A program made the translations under genes and the position numbers. Positions 1-24,339 of a stretch of DNA of 64,000 bases are shown piece by piece. The notes under the pieces were generated by a model. The model was not told where the DNA came from, made no database searches, and saw only the letters and a list, made by a program, of their open reading frames with translations. Source of the stretch: Myripristis murdjan (lineage: Eukaryota; Chordata; Actinopteri; Holocentriformes; Holocentridae); NCBI RefSeq assembly GCF_902150065.1, contig NC_043983.1, forward strand, positions 18,241,321 to 18,305,320, read 5' to 3'. Positions within the stretch are counted from its first letter, which is position 1. Every line of letters starts with the position of its first letter.

Positions 1-119
1 TAAGAATCTGACATGTGATGAACAGATGTGCCAGTGATGTTCTTTATCTTGCGTAATACAAATCCTGGCAAACTTGCTGTGAGATTATTTTATACTGCAG
101 GAAAGAGAATGTGTATGAA

Positions 120-222
120 ATAAGTGCTTTTGTGCTTTTTTTTGTCTGCAGAGAGAAGATGGCTTTTTTCACAAGACCAAGGTTCAACATACCTCCTTTG
201 CCAGCTGACGATGTATGAGAGC
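120..222 (+). other. Possible terminal exon of an unrecognised gene running in from the left
   Basis: A T-rich tract ending in TTTGTCTGCAG (to about 151) looks like a splice acceptor. It is followed by short open frames; the most protein-like ends in the residues IPPLPADDV and a TGA near 218. ATTAAA follows at about 241 as a possible poly(A) signal. I do not recognise the protein and cannot fix the frame, because no upstream exon is visible. It may equally be chance sequence. Confidence 0.13.
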
Positions 223-3079
223 TTGCCTCTGTATTATGTGATTAAATATGAAGTATTTGTCAAGTTTTGTAAACTCATGAAGTACAAAGCGTAGTTATTT
301 CTGCATAGGACACAGGCAATGACATGCAGATTTTGAAGATTAGAAGGTTTCACATTTTCAGAAGTGTTTGTGTGGCTAATATTATGAACATAAACATGTA
401 CACACAAGACACTCTTGTTGACAACAGCACGGCTGTTCATTTCCTTTTTGGGGAAGAGGCCTTTCATAAGAAAACAGTATCTCTTTACTCCTGTATGAGT
501 TATTTCTGTTGTTTGTGCTTACAAAAGGCTGGAAGACGGGAACAAAGTCAGTTTGAACAAAATTCACTGTACTGTAACTTATTTTATAGTACTTTTCCTT
601 GAAGGAAATTAAAACGCTTCCTGCTTTTAAGTGTATTTTGTAGCTTTGAACAAATAGCACTTCAGTGTTTTTACATACAGTAAAATGGAACTATTGTCTG
701 ATTTTGTTTCTGATACCTAATTCTTAAGAGTTATTTACATAAAAATGTCACTTTGTAATCCACTTTTATTACAGATGTCATTGTCCTTTTGTTATGTTAT
801 TAAAATTAAAATTATTTCATGTACTTTTCAATATATGGATGAATATATGAAACACTGTATTCAGATTTTTTATGATGTCTGTATGAACATCTGCAGTGTT
901 ACCTCTTGTGAAGATAAAACCATTAAACGTCTTGATGCTCTAGGGTTTGATCGGCTATATTTGACATGCCAAGTAACAGAGCAAGCAATAACAAACACGG
1001 CTTATTTAGTGAATAAACTGCCTCAGATTTTTCTTTTCTTGCTGTAACCACACACAAGCTGTGATGACCCATTTGTGTGTAAACTTGCAGATTCTTAAGA
1101 AGTGTACCGCACACCAGGAAAAGTAGCTTCATCAGCTAGTTGTGTTCATACAACATCCTGTTCGAGCTTTTCCGCATAAGCCACTAGAAACGGTAAAGGC
1201 AGAATGATCTTCTAATTTGATCTCAGGTTAGATTCTGCGCACTGAGGTCAGGTATCTGTGTGTGTGGCTGACTAGAAACTCACTTCTGTCATTAGGTTGG
1301 CAGGCATGAAGCATGTATAATGACCTGTAATTAGCAGCAAAGCGTATCTAAAATATTTAATTCCTCATTCCCACGCAGACAAATGCAGCTCACAATTTCA
1401 GAAATGCACACAGCCCTGCAGGCAAACTAGTCCCAGGTCTCTGCATGCCTGTTGAGTTCACCAAGAAGTTTGGGACCAGTTTCACAAACAGAGATTAACT
1501 GCAGTCTTTCACAGGCCAAAATACTCTCATCAGAATATCACCCAGTACTACACAAAACAGTTACCTGAAATATTTACTTTTTATAAGCTTTTACATTTAA
1601 CAACAGTTGAGCTTTTTTTTTTTTTTTTTTTTTTTTAGAAGTGGCTCAGAAATGGCTCAGTTCAGACACAAAAACAATTACAAAGTTATCTCTATGTGCT
1701 ATTCAACCATTTTATTGTAATTTGATGTATCAAGCAGAACCACCCAGCAATCCTGTGCCTGACTAATCGTCCAAATATTTTCTCAATGTTAAAATTATGA
1801 ATTTTCATAAGAAGCAAATATGTAACAAATATCTAATGCTGAAAAAGCATAAAAAAATTGTTTTGATTAGCCATGATTTAGTTTAACAACATCTGATGTG
1901 TCCAATAAAATAAAATCAGTAAATCAGTAACTGTCCACATCACTTAGTTCTGAGGGGATGCAATTTAATTAAAAACTGGCACAGGAGATGAGGGCTCATT
2001 CTGAGCACGAGCACAGCACCTCTAACACAAAAGGTAAACGAAGATCAAGTTGAAGCAAAACTGAATACAAACATGTCATTACCTGACAGTACAATCTGAA
2101 CTTAAAGCTACCACTTGATTTTAACAATTACTATGCACTGACAAGGCACATATTCAGAAATGATATTTACTTACATAATGAGCAAAACTGAGCAAATGAC
2201 ACTGACAATTAATTTTAAAATTCAAAACAAACCTGAAACAACGCCCAGCGGGACAGGTGTTTGTCAGTAAGATACTGTATGCTGGAGATTGTATCACGAA
2301 AGACAATATGCGTGAGGCAGAGTGTACCTTACACTGTCAATGTTTACATCTCATAAATAGAGTTATGAGTTGGTATATTTATATATTTACACAGGAAACC
2401 CTGTTGGTTCCCTGTGTAAATATACAGTCATCAGACTATTTATTGATCATATCTGTTATACCTTTATTATGATAACACCCACATGTAACAAAATATTTGG
2501 ATTATCTCCTTTCATTTACCAGGGCGTATGTCCAAATTTTAAGAGATATTAAAATTTTAAATATGATTTAAGAAATTTAACACAACAGTTAAAGGCGTTC
2601 TACTTGCCTGGTTATACAAGTAATTCACTCAGAACAGCATAACAAAGATTATCTATCACCTATCGTGTTTTAGCAAATGAAAATGAGGGCAGTCTGGGAT
2701 AGTAGAGCTGCGGCTTCAGAGAATAAGACATCAGTAGCACCCTTTGACAAGCTTAAGTAACTAAAAGCTTGTTTGTCTGCCTCTGCTTCGCGTCCTGTGG
2801 CATGAAATGTTACAAAATTGCCTCGGCCCCATATGTTACATGTATTTGGAGTTTGTAGGAACAAATTAAATATACTCATGCAACACATTCCAGGAGGGAA
2901 ATATAAAGAGCAGACCAACATGTCCTACAACCTCTCTTGTACTTACAATCTTCATCCACATTCTGGGTCATGGGTCTTACACGCAAACACAAGAGGAAAA
3001 TAACGACTACTACTCCTCAAACTGAGGGCTCACACATTTTTAGAATTTCCCTGCAGTCAGTGTTTTCAGATCAGAGTCT
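223..3079. other. Non-coding flank, 3' of traf3ip2
   Basis: No supported gene. AT-rich sequence with a 25-base T run near 1612-1636 and a foldback at 2382-2424. TTTATT at about 2448 and 2462 reads as AATAAA on the minus strand and would suit the poly(A) signal of traf3ip2, about 600 bases past its stop. Confidence 0.5.
2382..2424. repeat. 19-bp inverted repeat with 5-base loop
   Basis: TATATTTACACAGGAAACC is followed by CTGTT and then by its reverse complement with one mismatch. It lies about 650 bases downstream of the traf3ip2 stop, so it could sit in that 3' UTR as a hairpin. It could also be the two ends of a small transposon joined together. Confidence 0.55.
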
Positions 3080-6000
3080 CTATATGGGGATGGAAACAAT
3101 GGTTGGTAGCTCTCCAATAGGAGGTGGATTATACTTCTCCACTCTCATCAGTCGCCGCAGAATGTCATCCCGATCACGCGGCCATTCATAAACATGGGTG
3201 TTTTGAAGCCAGTTAGGGACGTGACACTGTGGTCGAGGAGACAGAGACAGCAAGAAACAACAAGAGAGAATGGCCTTATTAACTGTGTATTAAGTTTCAC
3301 TATTTGGTGTGATATTGTTAGTATACGACTAGATGGAATAATCCTAATAACTCAAATCATCAACTGAACAAAGTGATCATGCAGTCCAACTTGAGATATT
3401 AAAATTATACCACAGACTATAAAACAATGTATAGTGCTTTATTGCCATCTTCATAATTAAAAGAAAATGTTCAAGCAAAATTACAGTTATGTGTGTACCG
3501 CATCAATGTCATAGCACAGGTGACTGAATAATCAAACACTGACTGAGGCAATACAAATGGGCCCATTAAAATGTGCATTCTTGTTTAATGTATAATGTAA
3601 CACCTACCTTCTTAGCCCCAGGAAACAAAATGGGGATGAACCTGAAATTCTTGCTTCCGTTCTGAATGAATTCATTCTGTAGCTGAAATGCACAAAGGAA
3701 AGAAAAACAATCAATAAATTCAACCAGCAACTGCAGGACAAACAGACAAGTTGTGTGAAGACTGGGCACACAATAAAAAGCTGTGGCAAGTAATTTTGTC
3801 TTAATCAAGTTCCACATTCAAGTTATTAACAAAGTCCAAACTTTCTGTTAGAAAATATGGCACCTGACAGTTTATGATGTTGACAAAGAAAATTCTGGTT
3901 TGAACCACATGAGAGACAGATGCCATACCTACTACCACCTGTGATCATCATGTGGAGTGGAAAAGAAGTAAAGGGAAAAATGTTATGATAGTACAGCCTA
4001 CGGGGACAGGTCAACCAAGTTCCAGCCCTCTCAACCAAAGCGCAAAGATTTTATATCTGTTTCTTAATCTTTTTTATTTATTTTTTAAAGATTTTTTTGG
4101 CATTTCTGCTTTATTTGACTGTCACAGAAGAGAGAGACAGGAAATGCAGGGGAGAAAAAGAGGGGATGATATACAGCAAAAGGGCCTGAGGTCGGACTTG
4201 AACCCAGGACGCTGTGATCAGGACCCAGTCTTAACGTATGGTATGTGCTCTTATCCAGTGAGTCACCAGGGCACCCTGTTTCTTCATTTTTTAAAATTTT
4301 GAAAGGTAACTGAAAGGTAACTGTAGCAACCCTGTGAACAAATCACTGTCCCACTCAATTGAGCAATGTTGAGTTGTGGCCACTCAATATGTAACGACTT
4401 TAAAACTCCTTACTATTACATGCTTAACAAAAAATAGCAAAAACATAATTGTGTCACCCCCAAAACTTGGTCAATATTTGTATAATTATGCAAAAAAAAA
4501 TTTTTTTTAAAAAGTCACATTCTTTAACAAGTTTGTCAGTTAACATCCACCCCCAACTGACAGCCTGAATTCTGTAAGTTTTGTGTTAGTACAATATACA
4601 GTGTAAAAGTTATCGAGGATGTAAACATGAAATGCATACATGTGTGCCATCAGGTCAATATGATTGGCTTTCTTCTCAGGTCAAACGAGCCCAGCTGCCA
4701 AGTGTGGTTACTTGCGGATTGCTTGTGACTAAAAGCTGCAGTAAGCAACTTCTGACACTGAGGGTGCTGACAGCTCAAAGTATATTCGTAAAAGAAACAG
4801 AATCAGTCCTGCTTCCAGGTTAAGTTCAGGCGAAAAAATGTGTTTTGGCAATGGAAGTGAGGGATACATTTCACTCTCACAAGGGCCTTGTTGCATTAGT
4901 TGGATGACTGTCTCTTGCCACAAATTCAAAATGTGGTGTGTCTGCAGACTTTCAGCTGCAAGGTAAGCTACTTTGAATAAACTTTTTCTGTCACCACAGT
5001 GCAGATTGCAACGACAGAGGCACTTGCACAATTGATCTGAAATTTGGATGCAGTGATCTGCAGAATGCGTGGTTTCAGAGATGCTTTGAATGGAGTTAAA
5101 GCAGCGGGCAGGTGAAGTGAAGGGCAGAGGAGGAGCTCTTTTGAGCAGATCAGGGGCTGATACAGAGTGATAACCAGGAAGTAACAGGCTTGCTGTAAAC
5201 TGTATGGTGGAAGGAAGATGCACAGTTATGACTCTCACATTGCAACTGGTCATTTTACTGTAAAAAAAAAAATGTAAGTAATATGGCTTAAAGTAGCCTT
5301 AAGGTTTCTGAGCAGCAGGCACTGGAAGCAAAAAGAAACCCAAAGCGCCTACCCTCAACAAATACAGCAGGGCTCCCACCTAAAAGTTGATAATTTATAT
5401 CATACCATCTTCAGTTTAAGCGGTCAGCAGGTAAGAAAACTGATCCAAAATATCAGCCTCATGATTTTGGTAGAAGAGTGGTTAAAGACTAACCTGTTTG
5501 TGTATGTAGACAGTGTTGAAAGTCCTCTCATCGTTCTCTCGGTTGACAGGGGAGGCGGTCACTGTCTCATAGTACTTTGGACTTATGATGATGATGATCA
5601 GATACTCCTTCTGTTTTAGCAGAAAATGTGGGGATGACTACATCTTCATAATTGAGTCTGTGAATCAGCCACTTCCATTTTTCCACTGAAAAGAACCTAC
5701 TTAATATTTCCTGTCTGCTCTTCTGAGAGGGATCATGATACATGCAAACATGCATACTAGTTTTCATAACCTTCCTGGTTCTGCTGATAATTATCACATT
5801 CAAGCTGCCTTTAAGAAGATTTTATTTTCACCCCTTGCAAGAACAAGACACACAATCACTGATTTAACAGGTTTGTTTTTTACCTCGCTGAGATACCGCT
5901 CCATGAAGTCTATCTTGCTTATGCTCCTGAACTGTTGTTCAAACATGTCAATCTGGAAAAAAAAATTTCACATGATTTGAACATAATACACTGTGTGCGA

Positions 6001-7655
6001 AAAATTCTCATAAGCCCCAAGGGGACATGCTCAGTGCTTACATGGGTATCAAAGCCGTTGTGCCGCAGCAGAGCAACAAAGTTGATGATTCCATTAATGT
6101 GCTTGTCATTGTCTGCTTCGTAAGTGACAAAGACCCTTCCTGTATTTATGGACAATAATAAATAAAAGTTATTACTGGCTTGTATGGAAACTTGTATGGG
6201 ATTCAGTACCACTGTAATTTGTTTAACTGTGATGTGTTTTTCTCCTGCATCCTGTGAAGTCCATTATCATACTTACTCTGCTCCAGAGAGAGTGGTGCAC
6301 TGTGAGGAGGATTCTTCTGTTTGGCTGGCGTATTATGGCCACTATATGGAGTGAATGATCATTAATAAACAATTTCAGACACATGCTACATGGACTGTTT
6401 AAGTGTGTAAATATGTCTACTCTAAATGATTTGAATCAATATTTTAAAAAGCTCACTTCTGCATGTAGCCAGCTCCAGGGAGTCTGCATTCATCTGGATC
6501 TGTAGTGGTGAAAAATGAATGGTGAACACCAGTCCTTTATATAGGTTGGTTATCATGAATAGGGCAAGTAACAATAAATGCATTACTCACAATTTTTAAT
6601 ATATCTACTTTATGAAATATGTACACCCCTCAGCTAAGGTTAATTAAAAGAACAAGACTCACAGTACTGGTTGTAAGCTGGTTGATGCCCCAGCCTGAAG
6701 TTTTGGTGAACCACCGGGCCCCTGCTGAAGGGTTCTGGGGGGCATTGGGCGCAACAGGGCACTCCCTGAGGTGAGCAGTAGTATGGAGAGAGCGTATGGT
6801 GATACAAGTTGCCCAGTGGTGGGTTGGAGTGCAGAGAGTGGGGCTGCTCCAGATTGCTCATACTTGCACTATATCTGCCTGGCAGGGACATGAATTTGTC
6901 CCTGGAGTAAGAACTCTCTCCAGAGTAGCTGGGGTAATCTTTAGGGGAAAAGCAGGATGGCAGACTGTTTGGATAGCCAGACCAGCTGCTGGCAAAGCTG
7001 GGGTGAAGCCAGGAGCCTTCAGCCTGACTGGGGAATGGAGTTGGCTGGCTGTACCCGGGTGGCAAGCCATGAGGTGGCTGGTATGGACAGTACTTTGGCT
7101 CAGGCTGAGAAAGTGTGTGACTGTGTTCATGTCCCTGATTTCTCCCCAACCTCTGTCTGCTGTACAGAGCATCATCAGGGGAAGTGGTGTGGTCTGGGAG
7201 GGGGCGTTGTCCATCGGGATTAAGGGTGGAGTCCAGCTTGGGGGCCACGGTGCCTTCACACTCCTCCTTACTCATGGTCTCGTCGTCCTCTTCAGGAGTG
7301 TTGTGGTGATCTCTCAAGTATCTGCCCAAATGGTTTACATGACTACAAGAGAGGAGCAGTTTTAGTCACACCATTTGTGTGGGAGGCAGTAGTCAAGACC
7401 AGCAATGTAGTTATTCCTGTAAGAGTGAAACTGTGCTCCACTTTCAGCACTGGTTATGAAGGCCATATACATGTGATTACTTAATAAAAATAATAAATAA
7501 ATAAATAAAAAAAAAACATCCAAATTAGGGCTGTCACAATATCAGATTTTCACTACACGATTATCGTGGCCAAAAGAATTCACAATAATGCTATTATTGT
7601 TTTATCTATAGAAAATTTGGGGAAAAAACTAGAAGAAGAAGAAGAAGAAGAAGAA

Positions 7656-7694
<39 letters not shown>

Positions 7695-8120
7695 GAATGC
7701 TATCACTAAAATTCATCTTTAGCTCTGTTAAAAACAGTGTCACTCTTTGGCAAATAAATTACACTTAAAATACAACAGTAGGGAGGTGGAGGGAGTCTGC
7801 AAACACGTGTGAGTTTTGTGTGTGTGGTGTTGGGGGGGGACAAAGTGAGAGCAGAAATTATTTGGTAGGTTATAATATGCATACTAATATCATACCAATA
7901 TACGACTTTTAAATATCGCAATTATTGTCAATGCCAATATATCATGACACTTCTACTCCAAATTTAGAAGCTTATAATTAATCAATATTAAGGATCTTAC
8001 AACAGCAAAAGGCAAAGTGTAGATTACATGAACTGTATACTTTTTGTAATGTTATATTCACCTATTTGGTGCTGAGTAGAGTGGAGTGGGCAGCATCATT
8101 GGGCCTCTTCCACCTGACAT
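3080..8120 (-). CDS. traf3ip2: TRAF3-interacting protein 2 (Act1/CIKS), IL-17 receptor adaptor
   Basis: Cytosolic adaptor and E3 ligase that joins IL-17 receptors to TRAF6 through SEFIR-SEFIR contacts and drives NF-kB signalling. Nine coding exons: 8062-8120, 6663-7342, 6457-6499, 6277-6341, 6042-6139, 5884-5952, 5494-5610, 3608-3682 and 3080-3226, giving about 450 residues in one frame (human about 570). The SEFIR domain (about 282-432) starts RRVFVTYEADND, carries the conserved FMERYLSE and NFRFIPILFPGAKK blocks, and ends in NWLQNTHVYEWP. The N-terminal half is Pro/Tyr-rich and poorly conserved. PEEDDE near residue 30 fits the TRAF6-binding pattern P-x-E-x-x-acidic. The start at 8120 is the first in-frame ATG after a stop; 8099 is an alternative, and an out-of-frame ATG lies 4 bases upstream. 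The fish paralogue designation (a, b or l) cannot be settled here. Confidence 0.92.
4070..4290 (-). repeat. tRNA-derived SINE, copy 1 (in traf3ip2 intron)
   Basis: Read on the minus strand, the head has an A-box-like TGACTCACTGG and a B box GGGTTCAAGTCC, followed by a tRNA-unrelated body and an A-rich end (T-rich on plus near 4070). It shares its sequence with the copy at 14585-14778 and the fragment at 21876-21917. Confidence 0.75.
4720..5255 (-). repeat. Dispersed repeat, copy A (in traf3ip2 intron)
   Basis: About 120 bases near 4985-5110 align without gaps to 13757-13880, sharing blocks such as CATTCAAAG, CTCTGAAACC and TGCCTCTGTCG. Both copies are open in the same minus-strand frame, here for 174 codons, but I recognise no protein. 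Most likely a non-autonomous DNA transposon or old retroelement piece. Confidence 0.6.
7524..7962. mobile_element. Non-autonomous DNA transposon (MITE) with internal microsatellite
   Basis: Begins TTAGGGCTGTCACAATAT and ends in the imperfect inverse ATATATCATGACACTTCTA, with AT-rich ATTATCG-type text inside, as in hAT-type MITEs of fish. A (GAA)n(GAT)n tract at 7631-7694 interrupts it. It sits in the first coding intron of traf3ip2. Confidence 0.5.
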
Positions 8121-10047
8121 CCATGTGTGTCAGGTTTCAGCTGCATACCAACTTCTGTCAAGGTCCAGACATGTCATTTTAACCAATGATTAACTAAACT
8201 GGGCACTGATAGCAAAATAATGTGTTTGAAAGAACAGCAACTTCATATTTGCATATCATTTTAGCACAGATACAGCTATACAGTCACTATTCATAAGACG
8301 CAATAACCCAGTCAGTGTAATGATAGTCTGCATGACAGCACAGACATAGGTATGACTATAGCAAAACAAAATTTGTCTCCCACATAGGGGACTTTTCTAA
8401 AGGAGCTACAATCATTCTCTGAAGATAACAAAATAAAAGAAAACATGCGTGGATAAAGAAATTATGTCTCACACTAACAAGAAATATGTCTGGTTGATGG
8501 AAAAGTCAAAACCACAAAATATCCCAGAAGGTGAAATTTGTCAAGGTCGCTACTGAGTCAAAACGGGTTTGATATGACAAAGCGACCATATCCTCAACCT
8601 GTCAAATGTTTTATTTACAGCAGCTCAAAAACACTGCAAACTATAGAAACTTATATTATTTGTAACTCTTCACCTTCTCCATGTTGTCAAACCACATGTT
8701 ATTATTATTAGTAGTAGTAATAGTAATAGTACTGGTAGTAGTAGAAAAGTATAACTTAATTTGTGTTAAAGAGTCATATGTACACCTATAGATAAGCGAT
8801 ATAGACGTACATAAAAATACAAACCATGATCAAATAAACACTCATTTAGACAATCATCAGTTAAAATGCCAGACCATAATCATTATTACAAACATACAGT
8901 GTATTCCGTAAAAAAATGTATATACATTACGTTGACGTTGTTTTTCCTTCCAATACCCGCCTGTTTGTTCTATTAAGGGTCATTATTCAACCTTCTGCAC
9001 CAGTTTAGTGGGCCGGGAGCAGCTCTGTGGTCGACACAACTTGTCTGCACTTTCCACTGGGTGCCTGACTCTTGAGGTTGACCTAGATCTGGCTCTGAGA
9101 TTCAGGTAAACAGACTAACACACTTGAGTACTTCGTGCTGAATCGACGGGGGACCTTGTACATAAATCAGAGACCTAACTTACACGAAATGTACACCTCT
9201 TCCTGCTCGTGTTTTCCCAAACCCCGGCCTCGGTGCGGTAGCTGCTCGTACTTAATTTGCTTACTGTACACAAGTCACCCCGTAACCAATTTAAAGGTAT
9301 GACAACTATTAAAAATATGATTTGTCACCTACTGCCTCTACATGTGAACCAATTATTGGGTTTAAGGCGGTGTAAAGTACAAAATCTGTCTTCCAAACCT
9401 TACAAAACACAAAACGACATTTTTAACCGTTTAAGGCTTGTTTTACTAACCGTCGCCGCGTGAAGGTAGACCAGGTAAGCTCCTCGTTGTCAATTTCTTC
9501 TTCAAATGACACCGACGCGTCGAAAGACTTAATCAAAGTCAGTTAGTTCCTTTCCTTTTCGTCTTGTTAATTACTGTCAAGTTTGTACTTGTTAACTCTT
9601 TCGGTTATTAAAAAATGAGCACGTAGCTCCAGCTGCTCAAGTCAGTTTGCCGTGATGGAGCTCCTGAGCTGCCGTGCCGAGTAACCGCCTCGCGTGCCTC
9701 TGCCCCCCCTACATTATGTAAATATCACTTGGACTTCCTTGACTCCCGCCGCAGCACCGGATCAGCGCGCTCACACGAGCGCCTTAATGCGGCTAGAAAA
9801 CTCTGGTCGGTGTACAGATGCACTTCAAAACATTACTGTAACATGGAAGACTTCACTTCATGGGTCACCTTTCTCTGTAATTCAAAAAGGGAAACTTTCA
9901 TATGGTCTAGTTTCATTACACATAAAGTGAAATGTTTCAAGCCTTTTTGTTTTAATTTGGATGATGAGTTCATGAAAATCAAAAATCCAGTATCGCAAAA
10001 TATTAAACTGGTACATTAGACCAAAAAAGGCTTTATAATACAGAAAT
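8121..10047 (-). promoter_or_regulatory. traf3ip2 5' region with probable non-coding exon
   Basis: On the minus strand a strong donor GTAAGTTAG (plus 9175-9183) follows a GC-rich stretch at 9184-9260, a good candidate for a 5' UTR exon joined to the start exon ending near 8140. Upstream, 9440-9800 is moderately CpG-rich. 8699-8744 is an ATT/AGT trinucleotide tract. No TATA box was recognised, and nothing else coding is supported. Confidence 0.35.
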
Positions 10048-10055
10048 GGTGACCT

Positions 10056-10220
10056 CAGGGGCATCGTAGTGGGGGGAAAGCGGGACTGATTACCCAGGGC
10101 CACAATGGGGGAGGGGGCCCTCGAAAGGCCTGAAATAAAAAGGTTTATCTATTGGCCGGCTATACAAGGGCCCAATAAGATTTCTTTTCACGGGGCCCAA
10201 AATCCCTGGCGGGGCCCTTG
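10056..10220. mobile_element. Short hAT-type MITE with perfect 8-bp target duplication
   Basis: Starts CAGGGGCATCGTAG and ends GGGGCCCTTG. It is flanked on both sides by GGTGACCT (10048-10055 and 10221-10228), the 8-bp duplication typical of hAT insertions. The 165-bp interior is rich in GGGGCCC and matches the family of the copy at 39774-39927. Confidence 0.75.
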
Positions 10221-10227
10221 GGTGACC

Positions 10228-10871
10228 TTCAGAAAAGTATGTTAATTTATGCACTCAATAGTTGGCCAGGGCTCCTCTCGCACGAATGGCTGCAGCAGCC
10301 TGTGGATCTGCTCAGGTGCGATGAAGCCCAGGTGGCTGTGATACTGGCTGAGGGCCAGTATTGTCTGAACTGTAAAGTTAAGTCTCCCTCCGTCAAGGAA
10401 CTTTGAGGAAGATCTGAGGTCAAACAAGCACTTCAGCAGGGCTCTTCCTGCTCCGGTTTATTACTTACTTTAGATGCAGAATTGTTGGCTATTTTCATTA
10501 AACATTGCCCAGACATATAGCCCTTAAAAGTATGTGGAACTCATCTGTACATAACAGAGCTGGTAGATGATTCTACTGTCTTAGTCAAGAGTTCAGAGCT
10601 AATCAAGAAGATACAGAAGGTTTATCAAGCTTTAGGTGCCTTGTATTACCATCCCCTGATAGATCTGTATTAGATTCCAGTTAGAGGAATTAGGAAGTGA
10701 AATACTTTGGAGTGCTTTTAAGAAACTTTCTATACACAAAGCAGCCTGGGCTTCATCACATCTGAGCAGAACCACGGGCTGATGGCCTCCATGGCACGCC
10801 ACACTGACGCAGTCATTCAAGAGGAGCTCTGATCAAGTATTGAGAGCATAAATGGACATATTTTTCAGAAG
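10228..10871. mobile_element. Degenerate foldback element with long inverted ends (Tc1/mariner-like remnant)
   Basis: The left arm (10228-10335) and right arm (10735-10871, inverted) share long blocks: TTTATGC(A/T)CTCAATA, GCTCCTCT, and CTCAG(G/A)TG(C/T)GATGAAGCCCAGG. The ends read TTCAGAAAAGTATG and TTCTGAAAAATATG. The arms resemble transposase-derived text common in fish Tc1-like elements, so this looks like an old internally deleted copy. About 400 bases between the arms have no recognised content. Confidence 0.55.
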
Positions 10872-11800
10872 AATTTGAGATGCACCTGTAATTGCTTTAG
10901 ATCTGTATTAACATTGCTATTATCTTTGGGGTCAGTTTGACTCCGTTCACTGTTTAATTAAACACATGACTAACATCAGGTTTTTTGCTTCATGTAGGCC
11001 TAATGACTTTTCCTGATTTAGTGGGGCCAACTGGGTAAGTATAAAATCAACTTGATAAGTTTTCAATGTCTTGTACACATTTTGTAGACATCTGTTTCTT
11101 TGGGGTCAGTCTGACCTCAGGCTGTTTTAGCCGGTAAAAGCATAAGAAATATCAACATTTTACACATGTTTGCTTCAGCTGTTTTGAATGACACTGAGGA
11201 ACTATGACATGCCATCTATAATAGTCAAAACACTTCTCTCTGCTTTAGGGTCTTCCCCTGCCATAACCATGTAGCAGTAACCTGTAACTTAACCTGTACT
11301 AGTGCTGATAATTCATAACAATTGGGAGGAAAAAACATGATTCCCACAAGAACTTTGATGTATAAATGAGTTACGTGGTTCTGATGGTGTGTGTGTGGGT
11401 GGGGGTATTTTATTTTGAGGGCTATTTAAGTAGTCAACAAGAAACATACAGTACCTGACACATACACTTGGGTAACAATTATTATTCTGGTCATTTTCTG
11501 GAGGTTTAAATCACTGGGGTAAAACTGACCCCAACCGATATAAAATGTCAGTAAGCAGGGGGTTAATGTAGAAATATAAGCAAACTCCTCAGGTGCAACA
11601 CAACTAAAAACCACAGCATAGTAGTAAAATAGTTCATTCAAGTTTTATATTTAGTTCTTATTTTGCCTCTAAGGTATATCATGTCAGGCATCATTGCCTC
11701 GACAATGATTTGATATTCATGAATGTATTATATAGGAGCCAAGCAAATTGAAACAAAGATTATTCAAATAAAATAAAATACTAAGCTGATCCAAACACTG
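10872..11800. repeat. Intergenic stretch with repeated GGGGTCAG motifs
   Basis: CTTTGGGGTCAGT occurs near 10927 and 11099, and the inverse ACTGACCCC near 11526, beside GGGGGTTAATG. This resembles dispersed fish repeats bearing GGGTCA(G)TTTGACCC motifs. No gene seen; the 3' UTR of chd1l should begin at its right end. Confidence 0.35.

Positions 11801-24339
<12,539 letters not shown>

Noticed and set aside
6796-7365. 189-codon + strand frame
   Set aside because: Antisense shadow of the large Pro/Tyr-rich traf3ip2 exon.
9257-10019. Possible + strand gene beginning in the traf3ip2 5' region
   Set aside because: Frames are short, have no recognised similarity and no good splice continuation, although GTAAGC occurs near 9474.
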